Program-made: the position numbers and the translations under genes | Part shown: piece by piece, positions 16,862 to 26,764 of the stretch | Position numbering within the stretch: position 1 is the first letter of the stretch | How the letters are laid out: every line of letters starts with the position of its first letter | Notes under the pieces: generated by a model | Told to the model about the DNA's origin: nothing | Seen by the model: only the letters and a program-made list of their open reading frames with translations | Database searches by the model: none | NCBI RefSeq assembly: GCF_029963765.1 | Contig: NZ_JALBYU010000015.1 | Coordinates: forward strand, 62,001 to 126,000 | Source: Pseudomonas sp. UYIF39 | Lineage (GTDB): Bacteria > Pseudomonadota > Gammaproteobacteria > Pseudomonadales > Pseudomonadaceae | Reading direction: 5' to 3' | DNA: 64,000 bases

Positions 16862-17605
16862 ATGAACCGTGTGTTTTTGCTGTGGGTGCTCAGTGTGTTT
16901 TGCGGGACGGCCAACGCCGGTCCGCAGATCAATGTCGGCACCGTGTATGACTATCTGGATGCGGATAAAAGTACCTACCTCAAACGGGTATTCAACAGCG
17001 GCGATGCCACCGCTTTCGTCAAGGTCAACGTGCTGGAAATCGTCTACGACGCCGATGGCGCGCCCAAGGAAATTCCGGTCGAGGCTGCCGTGGACGGTGC
17101 CTCGCGCAACGGCTTGATGGCCAGCCCGGCGCGGCTGATCGTGCCGGCCCAGGGCATGCAAGGCACGCGTCTGTTGTACATGGGCGAGCGAGACCGCGAG
17201 CGCTACTTCCGTGTGCGTTTCTTGCCAGTGGTACCGGAGAACGAAGATGAATTCGCCGTCTCAAGCGAAGAGCGCGAAGACTACAAAAAGAACCTGTCGG
17301 CCGGGGTCAACGTGATGACCGGGTTCGGCACAGTCTTTTTCGTGCGCCCCAAAGATGCTCGCTTCGAGACCGCCATCAATGACACTGCCAGCCGCTACGA
17401 GTTGAAAAATAATGGCAACACCGTGGTGATCGTCGATGAATTCAAAAGCTGCTCATTGAGTAACGAGAGTGACTGTGGCGCGACCACCAAACACCACGTC
17501 ATGGCTGGCAAGGCATTTGGCTTCGACAAGGAAAAGGGGCGTGAATACCGTTTCAACCTGATCGAAGGCAACAGTAAAAAAGTCCTGAAGATTGCCAGCC
17601 GATAG
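16862..17605 (+). CDS. CS1-type periplasmic pilus chaperone (CooB-like)
   Basis: Immunoglobulin-like periplasmic chaperone of the alternate (CS1) family; about 247 residues from MNRVFLLWVLSVFCGTANAGPQ (signal peptide). Features: VYDYLDADKSTYLKRVFNSGDATAFVKV, SPARLIVPAQGMQGTRLLY (the strand that caps subunits), RYFRVRFLPVVPEN and a C-terminal pair of cysteines (SCSLSNESDCG). An ATG at 16847 is in frame but has a pyrimidine-only leader, so I prefer 16862. Confidence 0.85.
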   Translation: MNRVFLLWVLSVFCGTANAGPQINVGTVYDYLDADKSTYLKRVFNSGDATAFVKVNVLEIVYDADGAPKEIPVEAAVDGASRNGLMASPARLIVPAQGMQGTRLLYMGERDRERYFRVRFLPVVPENEDEFAVSSEEREDYKKNLSAGVNVMTGFGTVFFVRPKDARFETAINDTASRYELKNNGNTVVIVDEFKSCSLSNESDCGATTKHHVMAGKAFGFDKEKGREYRFNLIEGNSKKVLKIASR

Positions 17606-17638
17606 GCCGGCTTTCCATCGACACAACGGGTATTGAAC

Positions 17639-18139
17639 ATGATCAAGCAATGCGCCGCCGTCGCGCTGACGGCAATGACCGCACTGATGGGCTCTTTGAC
17701 ATGGGCTGCCCGGGAAGAGCATACCTTCGAGGTGTCCTTGAGCATCCCGACGCGCTCGTTCTACCTGATCCCGGCCGAACCGGACTGGATTCACCGCCCG
17801 CAGCGGTTGAACTGGGACGCCTCGACATCGACCCTGAGCAGCGTGCGCAAACACTTCGATGTGCGGCATGACACCAGCGCCATTGAAGCGCGCCTGGAGG
17901 CCGTCCCCTACCTGTCGAACGGCAGGCCGGTTGACGACATTGCGTTGCGGGTCAGTTTCAACGGCGTGGAGTTGAGCCCGGACCTTTCTCCACGGCAGGT
18001 GGTGTCGGCGGCTGACGCGGCGGCAGGCACGCGGGTGTTGCTGGAAATCGCTCCGGTGATGCCGTCCGGGGGATACCGCCCGGGGGATTACAACGGCAAC
18101 GTACTGTTGTTGTTCAACGCCAGGGCGCCGGGGGAGTGA
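17639..18139 (+). CDS. CS1-type fimbrial subunit, second pilin
   Basis: 166 residues; signal peptide MIKQCAAVALTAMTALMGSLTWA. Aligns by eye with the first pilin: FYLIPAEPDW, HFDVRHDTSAIEARLEAVPYL, LRVSFNGVEL and the terminal PGDYNGNVLLLFNA strand. It is more diverged and encoded last in the operon, consistent with a minor or adaptor subunit. The ATG at 17639 is preferred over an in-frame TTG at 17633. Confidence 0.85.
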   Translation: MIKQCAAVALTAMTALMGSLTWAAREEHTFEVSLSIPTRSFYLIPAEPDWIHRPQRLNWDASTSTLSSVRKHFDVRHDTSAIEARLEAVPYLSNGRPVDDIALRVSFNGVELSPDLSPRQVVSAADAAAGTRVLLEIAPVMPSGGYRPGDYNGNVLLLFNARAPGE

Positions 18140-18185
18140 GCTGAAACAGGCGCCTCGAGATCCGGGATTCGGACGATCGAGAAGC

Positions 18186-18211
18186 AGCGCCGAGTGATAA
18201 GACTCGGCGCT
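18186..18211. terminator. Hairpin between the pilus operon and the NEL effector gene
   Basis: Perfect 10-bp stem AGCGCCGAGT (18186-18195) / ACTCGGCGCT (18202-18211) with a 6-nt loop between the convergent genes. It lacks a T-run on either side, so it may act as a structural barrier or weak terminator. Confidence 0.55.
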
Positions 18212-18252
18212 GGCGTAGGGCCAATCAAACGATCCCCAGGCGCGTTACATTT

Positions 18253-21200
18253 TCAAAGCCCGGCTCGTGCCATCGCTGCCCGGGTCAGGTTTCTGGCCAA
18301 CTCGTTCCGTGCATAGCCCATGTCTTGCACCAGCCTGTTATAAAACGACGTGCTCATTTTTTCGCCACTGAACACGTCTTTCTCTGGAACGTTCAGCGCT
18401 CGGGCCAACGCTTCCAGTTTTTTCTGAAGCGGTGTTGTCTGAGCCATATCCTGATTATTTGCCCACTGGTTTTGAACCTCGCGCAGCTCTTTGAGCTGCC
18501 TTTGTTTTTCCATGAAAAGTTGATCGTTCGACTCGAACTGTTCAGGGTAGGTTTTACGCAAATGTTGCTCCCAGAACGGGTTCTCGAATGAATCGACCAT
18601 CCCATTGACCAGCCCGTCGCCTTTCTCCCGTTCGATGATCGTGTCATAGGCTGTGTCGATTTTCGCCCGATCTACACCGGATCTCGGTTCAAACAGCATG
18701 CCCTCGGACTGCCACGGCAACTCCAGGCGTTTCGCCAGTCCCGTTTCAAACGCCAGGTGCACTTCCACATCATCCGGAGCGGTGTTGTTTGCCGGATTGA
18801 TCAGAAACTTTTGCTGCTGGCTGCTGATTTCGGCTCTGGCGATATCACCGACCTTTTCCAGGCGAGCGGCGCTACGGGCCAGCCTGACCAGTTTGTCGTC
18901 GAGCACCGTGGTGGACGCCGATTCTGTGTACGCTTGCGACACCAGTACTTTGAGCCCCATGTTGTTGAACAGCTGCGACCCGGCATCCGCGCAGGTCTCG
19001 GGTTGACTGGCCTTGTTAAACAGTTCTTCGCGCAATTCGGAGTCCAGCGCCATGGCATCGATCATTTGCCAGACGCGCTTGGTCAACTGCTGGCGAGCTC
19101 CGACGTCCCGGTAATCCCGGCTCTCTCTCTGCTTACTGATGACCCTGAAAAAATCGGTGGAGCCGGGTTCGGCCATCACATCGTGCCAGGACTCTTCCCT
19201 GTGTACTTTGTAACCCTCGGACAAATCGAAAACCGATGGTGCGGTCGAGGACGGCTTCCAATGGCTCAGTTCATCCTCTACAGCTCCTGAGTAGGCCTGC
19301 TGACGGGCAAAGCCCGCAGATTCGCGGTAGTCGCCAAAACGGATCCGGTCGGCATCGGAAAGCCTCAGGGTGCCGAATCGCGCACGTGCCAGGATGAACG
19401 CTTGATCCGACCCTGGAGCGACCTCCGGTACGGTCTTGATCGGGCATTGGCGCATGTCGAGAGCAAAGCCACGCGGGCGGTTTCTCTCGCCGACCGCGTC
19501 GCTGAAAAGACCTTGCGGCCAGTCTTCGATACCGGTATTTGCCAGACCTAATACTTTCAAGTTGCGCATGCCACCGACATTCGGGGGCTGGCGCAGCGGA
19601 TTGCCGTCCAGCCTCAGAGTTTCCAGGTGGGTGAGGTTGCTCAACTGCTCGAGCGAGTTGGCACTCAGACTGATTCGGTTGTCAGCCAAATCCAGGGTTG
19701 TTAGCTGACCCAGCTTGCCGATATCGGATGGCACCGTGGTCAATCCTGTGTTGCGGGCGCTCAGCTGATGAAGGTTCGGGAAGTCGTTCAATAGGCCGTT
19801 GCTGTCGACCGAAAAACGCGCTTTGTCCAGGTTCAGCACGGTGATCTGGTCAAGGTATTTTCTGATGTCGGCCAGCTTGCGTACTTGCTTCCACCAACGC
19901 TCGAGATCCGGTCCCATGATTTCGGCGGAAAGATCCAGCGTATAGCCACCGTCCGGATGGATATTGCGCTCGCCGAACGCTTCACTCTTGCGTTCGAAGC
20001 ACTCAAGCAGCCGTTCCTCGATATGCCTTCCGCCGTTTTGCAGGAAGTCCCTGTTAATCCCGGCGATGGGATCTCCGACACTGTCGAATTGAGTCGGCTG
20101 GTTTTCCCGCCACGCCTGTAAGGTGTTGCGCAATTGCTTGAGGTCATCCCTGATGCGGTCGATGGCCTGGTTGGGATCGCCCTTGGCACGCAATGCCTGA
20201 AGAAACCTGGTGACTTGCTGATCGCTCAATTGCGGATGCAGCTCCTTGATCCTCTGCTCCGGGGTTTTTTCGCCAAAGAACGAGAACGGACCACGCACCA
20301 GATTGACGGTTTCAGTCGGGGCAACGGCGCGAATGGGCGGTTCCGCCAGCAATGTTCGGCGTTCGCCCGCTGGCGCGGAGACTTCCATGATCCATAGTTT
20401 GAGCAGGCGACCGTGACCGCGCGGATAACCCAATGCTGCGCGCTTGTCGTCGGGCAGGGCATTGAGAATCGCTTCGTAGAAGTCGTCGGCTTTGTGCAGC
20501 CGCCGGTTGTCCCCATCGACCGCTTCATAGCGGCCCTGCTCATCGCGGATCAGTAGCCGTATCGTCGATGCATCATCGGGGCCGACACTACAGCGTAGCG
20601 GGCCGTCAAATACGCCATCTCGCACCTCAATGCGAAAATCGCTCAGGCTCTCGTTATGAAGTGTCAGGGTTCTCAGCGCTAGCATCTCGGTGTTCGGCAC
20701 CATCATTTCGTCGCGATAAAAACCGTCGTAGGCGCGGGCGGTGGACGCTTCGAAATTCACTTCGCGCGCCAGGATTTTGATCCTTAGGGGCAGGCGACTT
20801 TCGTCGGCTATTCGCTGCAGTTCAGCTGGCTTTGCTTCAGCCAGGACTTTTTCCGCAAGCGTGGGCGGCATGTCCGGGAACGTCTGTTTCAGCACACGGG
20901 TTTGCGCCCTGTCCGACCGTTCACCCGCCCGGTACACACGTTTGGACATTTCGCCCTGACGCTGATCGACGGCATCCGCCAATCGGTCACGCACGGCTTG
21001 GGCGCGTTTGGCGCGTGGTACTTCGCGACCCAGCAGGGCGTTGATTTCGGCGTCATTCAAAAAGACAGAAACGCGTTCGGACAGCCGGCCGGACAGGAGG
21101 TCCGGCAGGCCGATGCTCAGGGTATTGGCGTCATTTGCGTGGGCGTTGCCGTAGGTGCGTGACTGACCACTCAAGTCAGACCGTTCATAAACTTTCAGCG

Positions 21201-23382
21201 CCCGTTCGGCGGGCCAGCCCTGGAGCTGTGTCAGCAGTGGTTCGAACCACACGGACGATGGGTCGAGCGGTCGCCCGGCCCGGATGTTCGCACTGGCGAT
21301 CTGCACATCGTCAAACGCGCCGAAGCGCTTGATCGCGTCGGCCAGCAACGGCGGAGGTGACGCATGCTCGGCATGCATGCGCCGCAGTTCCCCTTCGTCG
21401 GTTCCGCTGCTGATCCGGATCCGTTCGCGCTCCGCTGGTGTAAAGCGCTCGATGCTATGGCCGAGGCGGCGCATCAGGGTTTCACCTTTCCAGTCGAGCG
21501 GATTTTCGCCCTCATGCACCCAGGCGCCGTTGCCGTTGTGTTCAAGTTTCGGAGAGTAGGCATTCGGACGGGAGGGGTGTTTGAGGCGGTGCGTGGCGCT
21601 CGGATCGTGCGAAGTGGTTTCAACGGCGTAGAGTTTGCCTTCAAGCGGCAGGATGTCCTGATTGAGGTGTCGGTGCAGGCCGAGGGCGTCGGGTTTCGAA
21701 TCAGTGGGCAGGTTCAGACCGGCTTGTTCATAAGGCTTGAGATCGGAATGCCACAGCGACTGTTTGCCGTTGGGCAACGTGACCGGGTTCATGCCCTCGA
21801 CCAGCGCCGACAATTTGAATCGAAGCGTGCTGCCAATCGCTGCACCCGCCCCAAACGCCGCCAGTTGAATGACGTCCGTCACCACGCTGATCACATGTTC
21901 GGCTGCTTCAACTGCCAGACCTTCGGCCAGATCGACAATGCCTTCAATGACGTCATTCGTCAGTTGATAAGCGGTATAGGCCATCATCAGCTCGCCCAGA
22001 CCCGGCACGAATGGCGTGGCGATCAACAGGGCGACGTTGAAAAGGTCCGATACGATTTTCGTGAAGTTGTCCCACCAGGCCCAGCGCGCCCTGGTGTCTG
22101 TGTCGGCGGTGGACACGGCGATTTCACGCGCGTCGTTGAGGACCTTGTTGAGTTTCTGCTGGTAGGCATATATCCAGTAACTCCGAGGAACCGGCTGGGA
22201 CTGGAATTGCAAGCGAAGGTGAGGCAAAGGTTCTTCGCGCCACGTTGGACGTTGATCCGTCCGATCTTCTTTGTCATGCCATTCGATGGTGCTGAGGTCT
22301 CGATCCAGATTGGCAAAAAAATGCCCGCGCTGCTGTTGATCGACAAACTGGCTGAAGAATTGTCGGTAATTCTGCCTTGATGATGGGCCGACGTTGTTTT
22401 CACGCAATTGGCGCGCCAGTTCAGTCATGAAGGCGCTTGTTGATTCGTATTCCTTGAGCGGGTGATCCGGGTCATGGGGAACATAGGCAATGAGCCGTTG
22501 AATACCTCGGCTGTCTCGCATCACAGGCAGCAAAAGAACAATGCCGGTCATACGCGTCCCCATCATGGAGAAATCGCAACACAGCATTTGTTTCCCATTG
22601 AGGAGCGGTAGAGGTTCGCCCTTTGCCAGCGCCAGTATCAGTTTGTAGGCGTCGTATTGGATATCCTCGGTCATCAGCGCCAGTTGCGCGGCGACGGCGA
22701 GTGCGTCTTTCTGGCTTTCAGTCACAGTGTGTCGAAGGAAGGCTTTGGCCGCGGGGTCGCCGGGGAGCAGGTAGCTTTCGAGATATGCTTTATATCGGGC
22801 GCCAATGTCCAGTTCCCGGCACAGCGCCTGGAACTGGCTGATGGTCATTTTCCGCTTGATCGACAGGACATCGAAGTGCCCGAGATGGTCGGGTTCGGTG
22901 ATGAAGTCCGAGCCGGTATCAACCTTTTCACTCTTTGCAAAGTTGTGCAGCGCCGCATCCAGCATGGACACGGTTCGGGCTGTGACACCCTCGCGCAGGT
23001 CCATCACATACCACGGCAAATCCTTGGGAAGGTACAGGCGCACGTAGGTCGTCTTGACGTCATGCTCGACTCCGTAACGCTTTTTGAGCTCTGCCTGGAG
23101 CAGGGGCGCGGCGAACGAATGGAGGTCCAGTTTTTCGAACAGTTTGTCGACCGTATTCTGCGAACGCCACGCCTTGAGGTTGGCCGCTTTCAGTTTGTCG
23201 TGATGGGCGGTGGCCACTTGGGTGTACCACGGTTCGATCTTCAATCGAGTGGCCGCCAGTGCCCGGCCTCTGCCAACAGTGGCGTCTTTGAAGTGGTCGC
23301 TGATGGTATTTCTGATGAACTCGTAGTGCCGGCCTTTGTTCATGTTTTGGCCGAGCGTGGGAGCGTCAGACATGGCAATCAT
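18253..23382 (-). CDS. Giant LRR/NEL-type E3 ubiquitin ligase effector (DUF6543-like N-terminus)
   Basis: 1709 residues. The N-terminal ~700 residues resemble the dermonecrotic-toxin-like DUF6543 region found in Pseudomonas NEL proteins, with a hydrophobic helical stretch at about 440-515. Leucine-rich repeats occupy about 1180-1295 (LHQLSARNTGLTTVPSDIG, LTTLDLADNRIS, LETLRLDGNPLRQPP, LKVLGLANTGIEDWP). The C-terminus (~1380-1709) is a NEL (novel E3 ligase, IpaH/SspH/SlrP) domain with catalytic Cys1464 in ETCADAG, the family C-x-D signature. Such enzymes transfer ubiquitin to host proteins after secretion. No signal peptide and no secretion genes nearby. An alternative start lies at 23373. Confidence 0.85.
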   Translation of the reverse strand: MIAMSDAPTLGQNMNKGRHYEFIRNTISDHFKDATVGRGRALAATRLKIEPWYTQVATAHHDKLKAANLKAWRSQNTVDKLFEKLDLHSFAAPLLQAELKKRYGVEHDVKTTYVRLYLPKDLPWYVMDLREGVTARTVSMLDAALHNFAKSEKVDTGSDFITEPDHLGHFDVLSIKRKMTISQFQALCRELDIGARYKAYLESYLLPGDPAAKAFLRHTVTESQKDALAVAAQLALMTEDIQYDAYKLILALAKGEPLPLLNGKQMLCCDFSMMGTRMTGIVLLLPVMRDSRGIQRLIAYVPHDPDHPLKEYESTSAFMTELARQLRENNVGPSSRQNYRQFFSQFVDQQQRGHFFANLDRDLSTIEWHDKEDRTDQRPTWREEPLPHLRLQFQSQPVPRSYWIYAYQQKLNKVLNDAREIAVSTADTDTRARWAWWDNFTKIVSDLFNVALLIATPFVPGLGELMMAYTAYQLTNDVIEGIVDLAEGLAVEAAEHVISVVTDVIQLAAFGAGAAIGSTLRFKLSALVEGMNPVTLPNGKQSLWHSDLKPYEQAGLNLPTDSKPDALGLHRHLNQDILPLEGKLYAVETTSHDPSATHRLKHPSRPNAYSPKLEHNGNGAWVHEGENPLDWKGETLMRRLGHSIERFTPAERERIRISSGTDEGELRRMHAEHASPPPLLADAIKRFGAFDDVQIASANIRAGRPLDPSSVWFEPLLTQLQGWPAERALKVYERSDLSGQSRTYGNAHANDANTLSIGLPDLLSGRLSERVSVFLNDAEINALLGREVPRAKRAQAVRDRLADAVDQRQGEMSKRVYRAGERSDRAQTRVLKQTFPDMPPTLAEKVLAEAKPAELQRIADESRLPLRIKILAREVNFEASTARAYDGFYRDEMMVPNTEMLALRTLTLHNESLSDFRIEVRDGVFDGPLRCSVGPDDASTIRLLIRDEQGRYEAVDGDNRRLHKADDFYEAILNALPDDKRAALGYPRGHGRLLKLWIMEVSAPAGERRTLLAEPPIRAVAPTETVNLVRGPFSFFGEKTPEQRIKELHPQLSDQQVTRFLQALRAKGDPNQAIDRIRDDLKQLRNTLQAWRENQPTQFDSVGDPIAGINRDFLQNGGRHIEERLLECFERKSEAFGERNIHPDGGYTLDLSAEIMGPDLERWWKQVRKLADIRKYLDQITVLNLDKARFSVDSNGLLNDFPNLHQLSARNTGLTTVPSDIGKLGQLTTLDLADNRISLSANSLEQLSNLTHLETLRLDGNPLRQPPNVGGMRNLKVLGLANTGIEDWPQGLFSDAVGERNRPRGFALDMRQCPIKTVPEVAPGSDQAFILARARFGTLRLSDADRIRFGDYRESAGFARQQAYSGAVEDELSHWKPSSTAPSVFDLSEGYKVHREESWHDVMAEPGSTDFFRVISKQRESRDYRDVGARQQLTKRVWQMIDAMALDSELREELFNKASQPETCADAGSQLFNNMGLKVLVSQAYTESASTTVLDDKLVRLARSAARLEKVGDIARAEISSQQQKFLINPANNTAPDDVEVHLAFETGLAKRLELPWQSEGMLFEPRSGVDRAKIDTAYDTIIEREKGDGLVNGMVDSFENPFWEQHLRKTYPEQFESNDQLFMEKQRQLKELREVQNQWANNQDMAQTTPLQKKLEALARALNVPEKDVFSGEKMSTSFYNRLVQDMGYARNELARNLTRAAMARAGL

Positions 23383-23452
23383 CCTTGATCGTTTTAAGAA
23401 TGATCAGCCTATCTGTCGGGGCTAAAAACAACAGTCTAAAGATCTGTGTTTA

Positions 23453-23471
23453 ACCGGCGCTTTCAGCCGGT
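23453..23471 (-). terminator. Hairpin between the penicillin-binding protein and NEL genes
   Basis: ACCGGC (23453-23458) / GCCGGT (23466-23471) with a 7-nt loop, extended by A/T pairs on both sides, in the 146-bp gap. It follows the upstream penicillin-binding protein gene on the minus strand and could end that transcript or structure the NEL leader. Confidence 0.4.
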
Positions 23472-23528
23472 AAACAGGTAGGAATTCAAATCTGAAAAAT
23501 AATTAAATACCACCTGCTGCGTAAAAGT

Positions 23529-26500
23529 TCACAGTCGCGATGTCGCAACCGGCTGACACGCGACACTGCTACCTGGTTGCAGATACGGCATCAGAATCGG
23601 CGCCATTCCCTTGAGCACTTGCACTGGCAAGGCCGAGGTGAACTTGAACGTTTCGGCCGATTGCCCGGGCACGAACGCAGTCATCGTGCCGAAGTGACTG
23701 TCGCCGATGTAGAACACGAAGGTCGCGGTGCGGTTAATGGATTTCGAACTCAGAATTCGCCCTCCCGAACCGAAGGCTTCGATGCGGTTATCGCCCGTAC
23801 CGGTTTTGCCGCCCATGGCTAACGGTTTGCCATCAGGCGTTACGAAACTGCCGGAGATGCGTTTGGCTGTACCGGCATCTACCACCTGCGACAACGCCTC
23901 GCGCATGGCTGCGGCCACCTCGGAAGGCATCACCCGTTTACCGACATCCGGGTCATTGATCAGTTTGGTTTCGTACGGCGTGTTCGCTGCAAAATGCAGG
24001 CTGTCGATGCGTAAAGTCGGCATGCGCACGCCGTCATTGAGGATGGTACCGATCAATTCCGCCAAGGCTGCGGGGCGATCGCCGGAGCTGCCGATGGCGG
24101 TGGCGAGCGACGGAACCAGATGGTCGAACGGATAGCCGACTTTCTGCCAGCGTTGGTGAATGTCGAGGAACGCCTCGATCTCCAGCATGGTGCGAATGCG
24201 GCTGTCGCGGGCACCCTTGTGACGGCTTTTGAACAGCCAACTGTAGACTTCCTGGCGTTCGAACTGGCTGGCTTTGACGATCTGGCTGAACTTGGCGTCG
24301 GGGTTGTTTAACAAGTAGCCAATCAACCATAGATCCAGCGGATGAACCTTGGCGATGAAGCCCTGGTCCGGTAGGTCGTAGGCGCCAGGGCCGTAGCTTT
24401 CGTAGAGCCGCTGAAGACGTTCGTCGGTCAGTTTTTCGGTGAGTTTGGCGCCTGTGAGGTGGGCGCGCACGAAGGTATTGAAGCTTTGCTGGCTGGCCTG
24501 TGGCAGCAGATAACGATGCACCGCGGCCATGCGAATCGGTGTCGGGCGCATGCTGTCGAGGAAGGTTTCGAGCCGCGCCTGGGTGTCCTTGTTCTTGTAC
24601 TTCTTCCAGAATTTCAGCAGGAACGACGTGCCTTCGCGGTCGGCAAAAGAGGCCAGGTATTCCTGACGCCGAGGGTCGCGGTCGTCCATGAGCAATTCGG
24701 CTCTGCTATTGGGGCCGGAATACGTGGTGTAACGCACCAGGTCACGCATCAGCCGAATGAACGGCAGGTTGATCGACTCACGTATCGCATCACGCAGGGT
24801 CGGCAGGCGGCCGTTGTCTTCCTTGCGGAAGTTATGAAAGACATGCAGCCCGCCACCGGTGAAAAAAGCTTCGCCGGGGCTGGCGGAGTACTTGCGATCC
24901 AGCGCAGCGCCCAGCATGGCCGGCAGGTTGCGGTCTTTATTCTGGATCAGGTAATCGACGGCCCAGCGGCTCAGGCGATCCTGGTCCGGGACATTGACTT
25001 TCTTCAGTTCCGGGACGGTCATCGTTGCGTATTTATCGTGCAGCTCGGCCATGATCTGCAAATAGGTGGTCAGCACACGCATCTTGGCGGTGGAGCCCAG
25101 TTCCAGCTTGCTGCCTTCATTGATATCGAACGGCTGGTCGGTGCTGTCGGTCTGCACCCGCACCCGCGAGCCGTCCGGGGTCAGTTCGAACAGCGTAAAG
25201 CTGTAGCGCACTTGGGCGGTACTGGTGGGGGTCAGCAGGCGTTCGCCCATCAAGCCGATCTGTGCCGCAAACACAGGGTCGGCCAGATGCTTCAGGTACT
25301 CGGTAGCCTGGGTTTGCAACTCGCCTTGCAGGGTGCTGGTGGCGGAAAGATCAAGGCGATCGAGGTCGTACAACGGACGGTTGAGCAATCCGCCCAGACG
25401 ACTGCGTGCCACGCTGATGCCCTTGTTGGTTTCGATCGGCTGAATGGTGGGCTGTGTCTGCCAGTCGCGATAGGTCACTTTGCTGGCCAATGCCGCTGCC
25501 GCGAGTGGCGCATCGATCACGCCATTCTGTGCCAGCAGGCGAATGTGGCTGTCGGTGAGTTCGGCCAGTTCATCGTGCCCCTTGGTCAGGTAATGGGAAG
25601 GGCGGCGCTGGGCAATCATCAAAGACAACATCTCACGCAGGGCCAGACCTTTTTCCGACATGCTTTTCGGATCTGTCTCCTTGCTGGTCAGCCGCTCGTT
25701 GGCCTGGTTGAAATCGGCGCCGTACCAGACGCGCAAACCTTCGGCCATGCCATGCACTTCACCGTGGCCCGGTACTGCCGACAGGGGCACGCTGTTGAGG
25801 TAGTCGCGAATCACGTTCTGCCGGACCTCCAAAGTTTCCGGCCCGGCCTGATAGGCACGCACGCTGGCGGAAATCATTTGACGGATTTTTTCCGCACCTG
25901 ACACGGTCAGGCCATCGGGCGAATGTCGGTACTTTTCAAGTTGTGTTGCCAGGGTACTGCCGCCCGCCGACTGGCCCGGCAGGTGCATTAACTTGGCGAC
26001 CTGGGACCACGCCGCCATGCCGAACCGCGGCCAATCCACGGCAGGGTTGGCCCGGGGCTGACGGGGATCGAGCAGAAAGCGGTTTTCGACGAACAGCAAA
26101 CTGTTGACCACCACGGAAGGGATCGCCGCAAAGCTTGAATACAGTTGTTGTGGGTATTTGTACTGGTAAAGCGGTGCTGCACGGCAATCGGTGATCGACA
26201 ATCCAGCCTGGATTTTCTCCGCATAGGGCACGAAAAATCCCTTGTTGGTGTAGTCCATCAACTGTTGGGAGAACCGGGTCTGTGATGCCACCACGTAGTC
26301 GCGCTTGATCAGACGCGGCAGGAATTCATTCAGAGAGCTGTAGCCCAGACGCAGGTCGAAAGGACCGGCACCGGGATAGTGAATGGCATCGCTGGGACCG
26401 GGTTTGAGCTCGTAGCTCAGGGTGGCGGCGAATTGGCTGAGTTCCCGGGATTGAAACTTCGACGTGCGCATTTCCTTGGCCGCGGCCAGCCCCAGGACAA

Positions 26501-26660
26501 TCAGAATTATCAGCAACATCAACCAGAACGCCCACCAGCCGTGCTTCGTGCGACTGCGAGGGGGTTTTTCAGGTAAAGGCGCTTCATCCACACGTTCAGT
26601 CGGAACCACATTTTTTCTCGAATCGGTTTGCCATAAAGCGCCCATAGTCGACTGATCCAT
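23529..26660 (-). CDS. Class A penicillin-binding protein-like transglycosylase/transpeptidase
   Basis: 1043 residues; inner-membrane peptidoglycan synthase. A single membrane anchor at ~41-63 (WWAFWLMLLIILIVLGLAA). A GT51-like domain at ~130-330 has VENRFLL, AGGSTLATQLEKYRHS and DYLNSVPL, but the usual EDxxF and GGSTITQQ blocks are altered. The transpeptidase domain carries SxxK at about 523 (GSTAKMRV), SxN at about 628 (ESINLP) and KTGT at about 951. Longer than PBP1a/1b (~750-850). It lies upstream of the NEL gene on the same strand, but a hairpin separates them. Confidence 0.85.
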   Translation of the reverse strand: MDQSTMGALWQTDSRKNVVPTERVDEAPLPEKPPRSRTKHGWWAFWLMLLIILIVLGLAAAKEMRTSKFQSRELSQFAATLSYELKPGPSDAIHYPGAGPFDLRLGYSSLNEFLPRLIKRDYVVASQTRFSQQLMDYTNKGFFVPYAEKIQAGLSITDCRAAPLYQYKYPQQLYSSFAAIPSVVVNSLLFVENRFLLDPRQPRANPAVDWPRFGMAAWSQVAKLMHLPGQSAGGSTLATQLEKYRHSPDGLTVSGAEKIRQMISASVRAYQAGPETLEVRQNVIRDYLNSVPLSAVPGHGEVHGMAEGLRVWYGADFNQANERLTSKETDPKSMSEKGLALREMLSLMIAQRRPSHYLTKGHDELAELTDSHIRLLAQNGVIDAPLAAAALASKVTYRDWQTQPTIQPIETNKGISVARSRLGGLLNRPLYDLDRLDLSATSTLQGELQTQATEYLKHLADPVFAAQIGLMGERLLTPTSTAQVRYSFTLFELTPDGSRVRVQTDSTDQPFDINEGSKLELGSTAKMRVLTTYLQIMAELHDKYATMTVPELKKVNVPDQDRLSRWAVDYLIQNKDRNLPAMLGAALDRKYSASPGEAFFTGGGLHVFHNFRKEDNGRLPTLRDAIRESINLPFIRLMRDLVRYTTYSGPNSRAELLMDDRDPRRQEYLASFADREGTSFLLKFWKKYKNKDTQARLETFLDSMRPTPIRMAAVHRYLLPQASQQSFNTFVRAHLTGAKLTEKLTDERLQRLYESYGPGAYDLPDQGFIAKVHPLDLWLIGYLLNNPDAKFSQIVKASQFERQEVYSWLFKSRHKGARDSRIRTMLEIEAFLDIHQRWQKVGYPFDHLVPSLATAIGSSGDRPAALAELIGTILNDGVRMPTLRIDSLHFAANTPYETKLINDPDVGKRVMPSEVAAAMREALSQVVDAGTAKRISGSFVTPDGKPLAMGGKTGTGDNRIEAFGSGGRILSSKSINRTATFVFYIGDSHFGTMTAFVPGQSAETFKFTSALPVQVLKGMAPILMPYLQPGSSVACQPVATSRL

Positions 26661-26764
26661 TCACGCAGATTGAGAGGACTTGTCTGAAGCTTAGACGGTG
26701 GTTGGCGATGGTGAAAAAATTGTGAACAGGGTTCTCCCGGTTTTTTTCCGGATCCAAGCGGGTC

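Noticed and set aside
21364..22380. 338-codon plus-strand frame inside the NEL gene
   Set aside because: Shadow of the NEL reading frame; it has no domain features.
24459..25901. 480-codon plus-strand frame inside the penicillin-binding protein gene
   Set aside because: Antisense shadow; the minus strand has SxxK, SxN and KTGT motifs.
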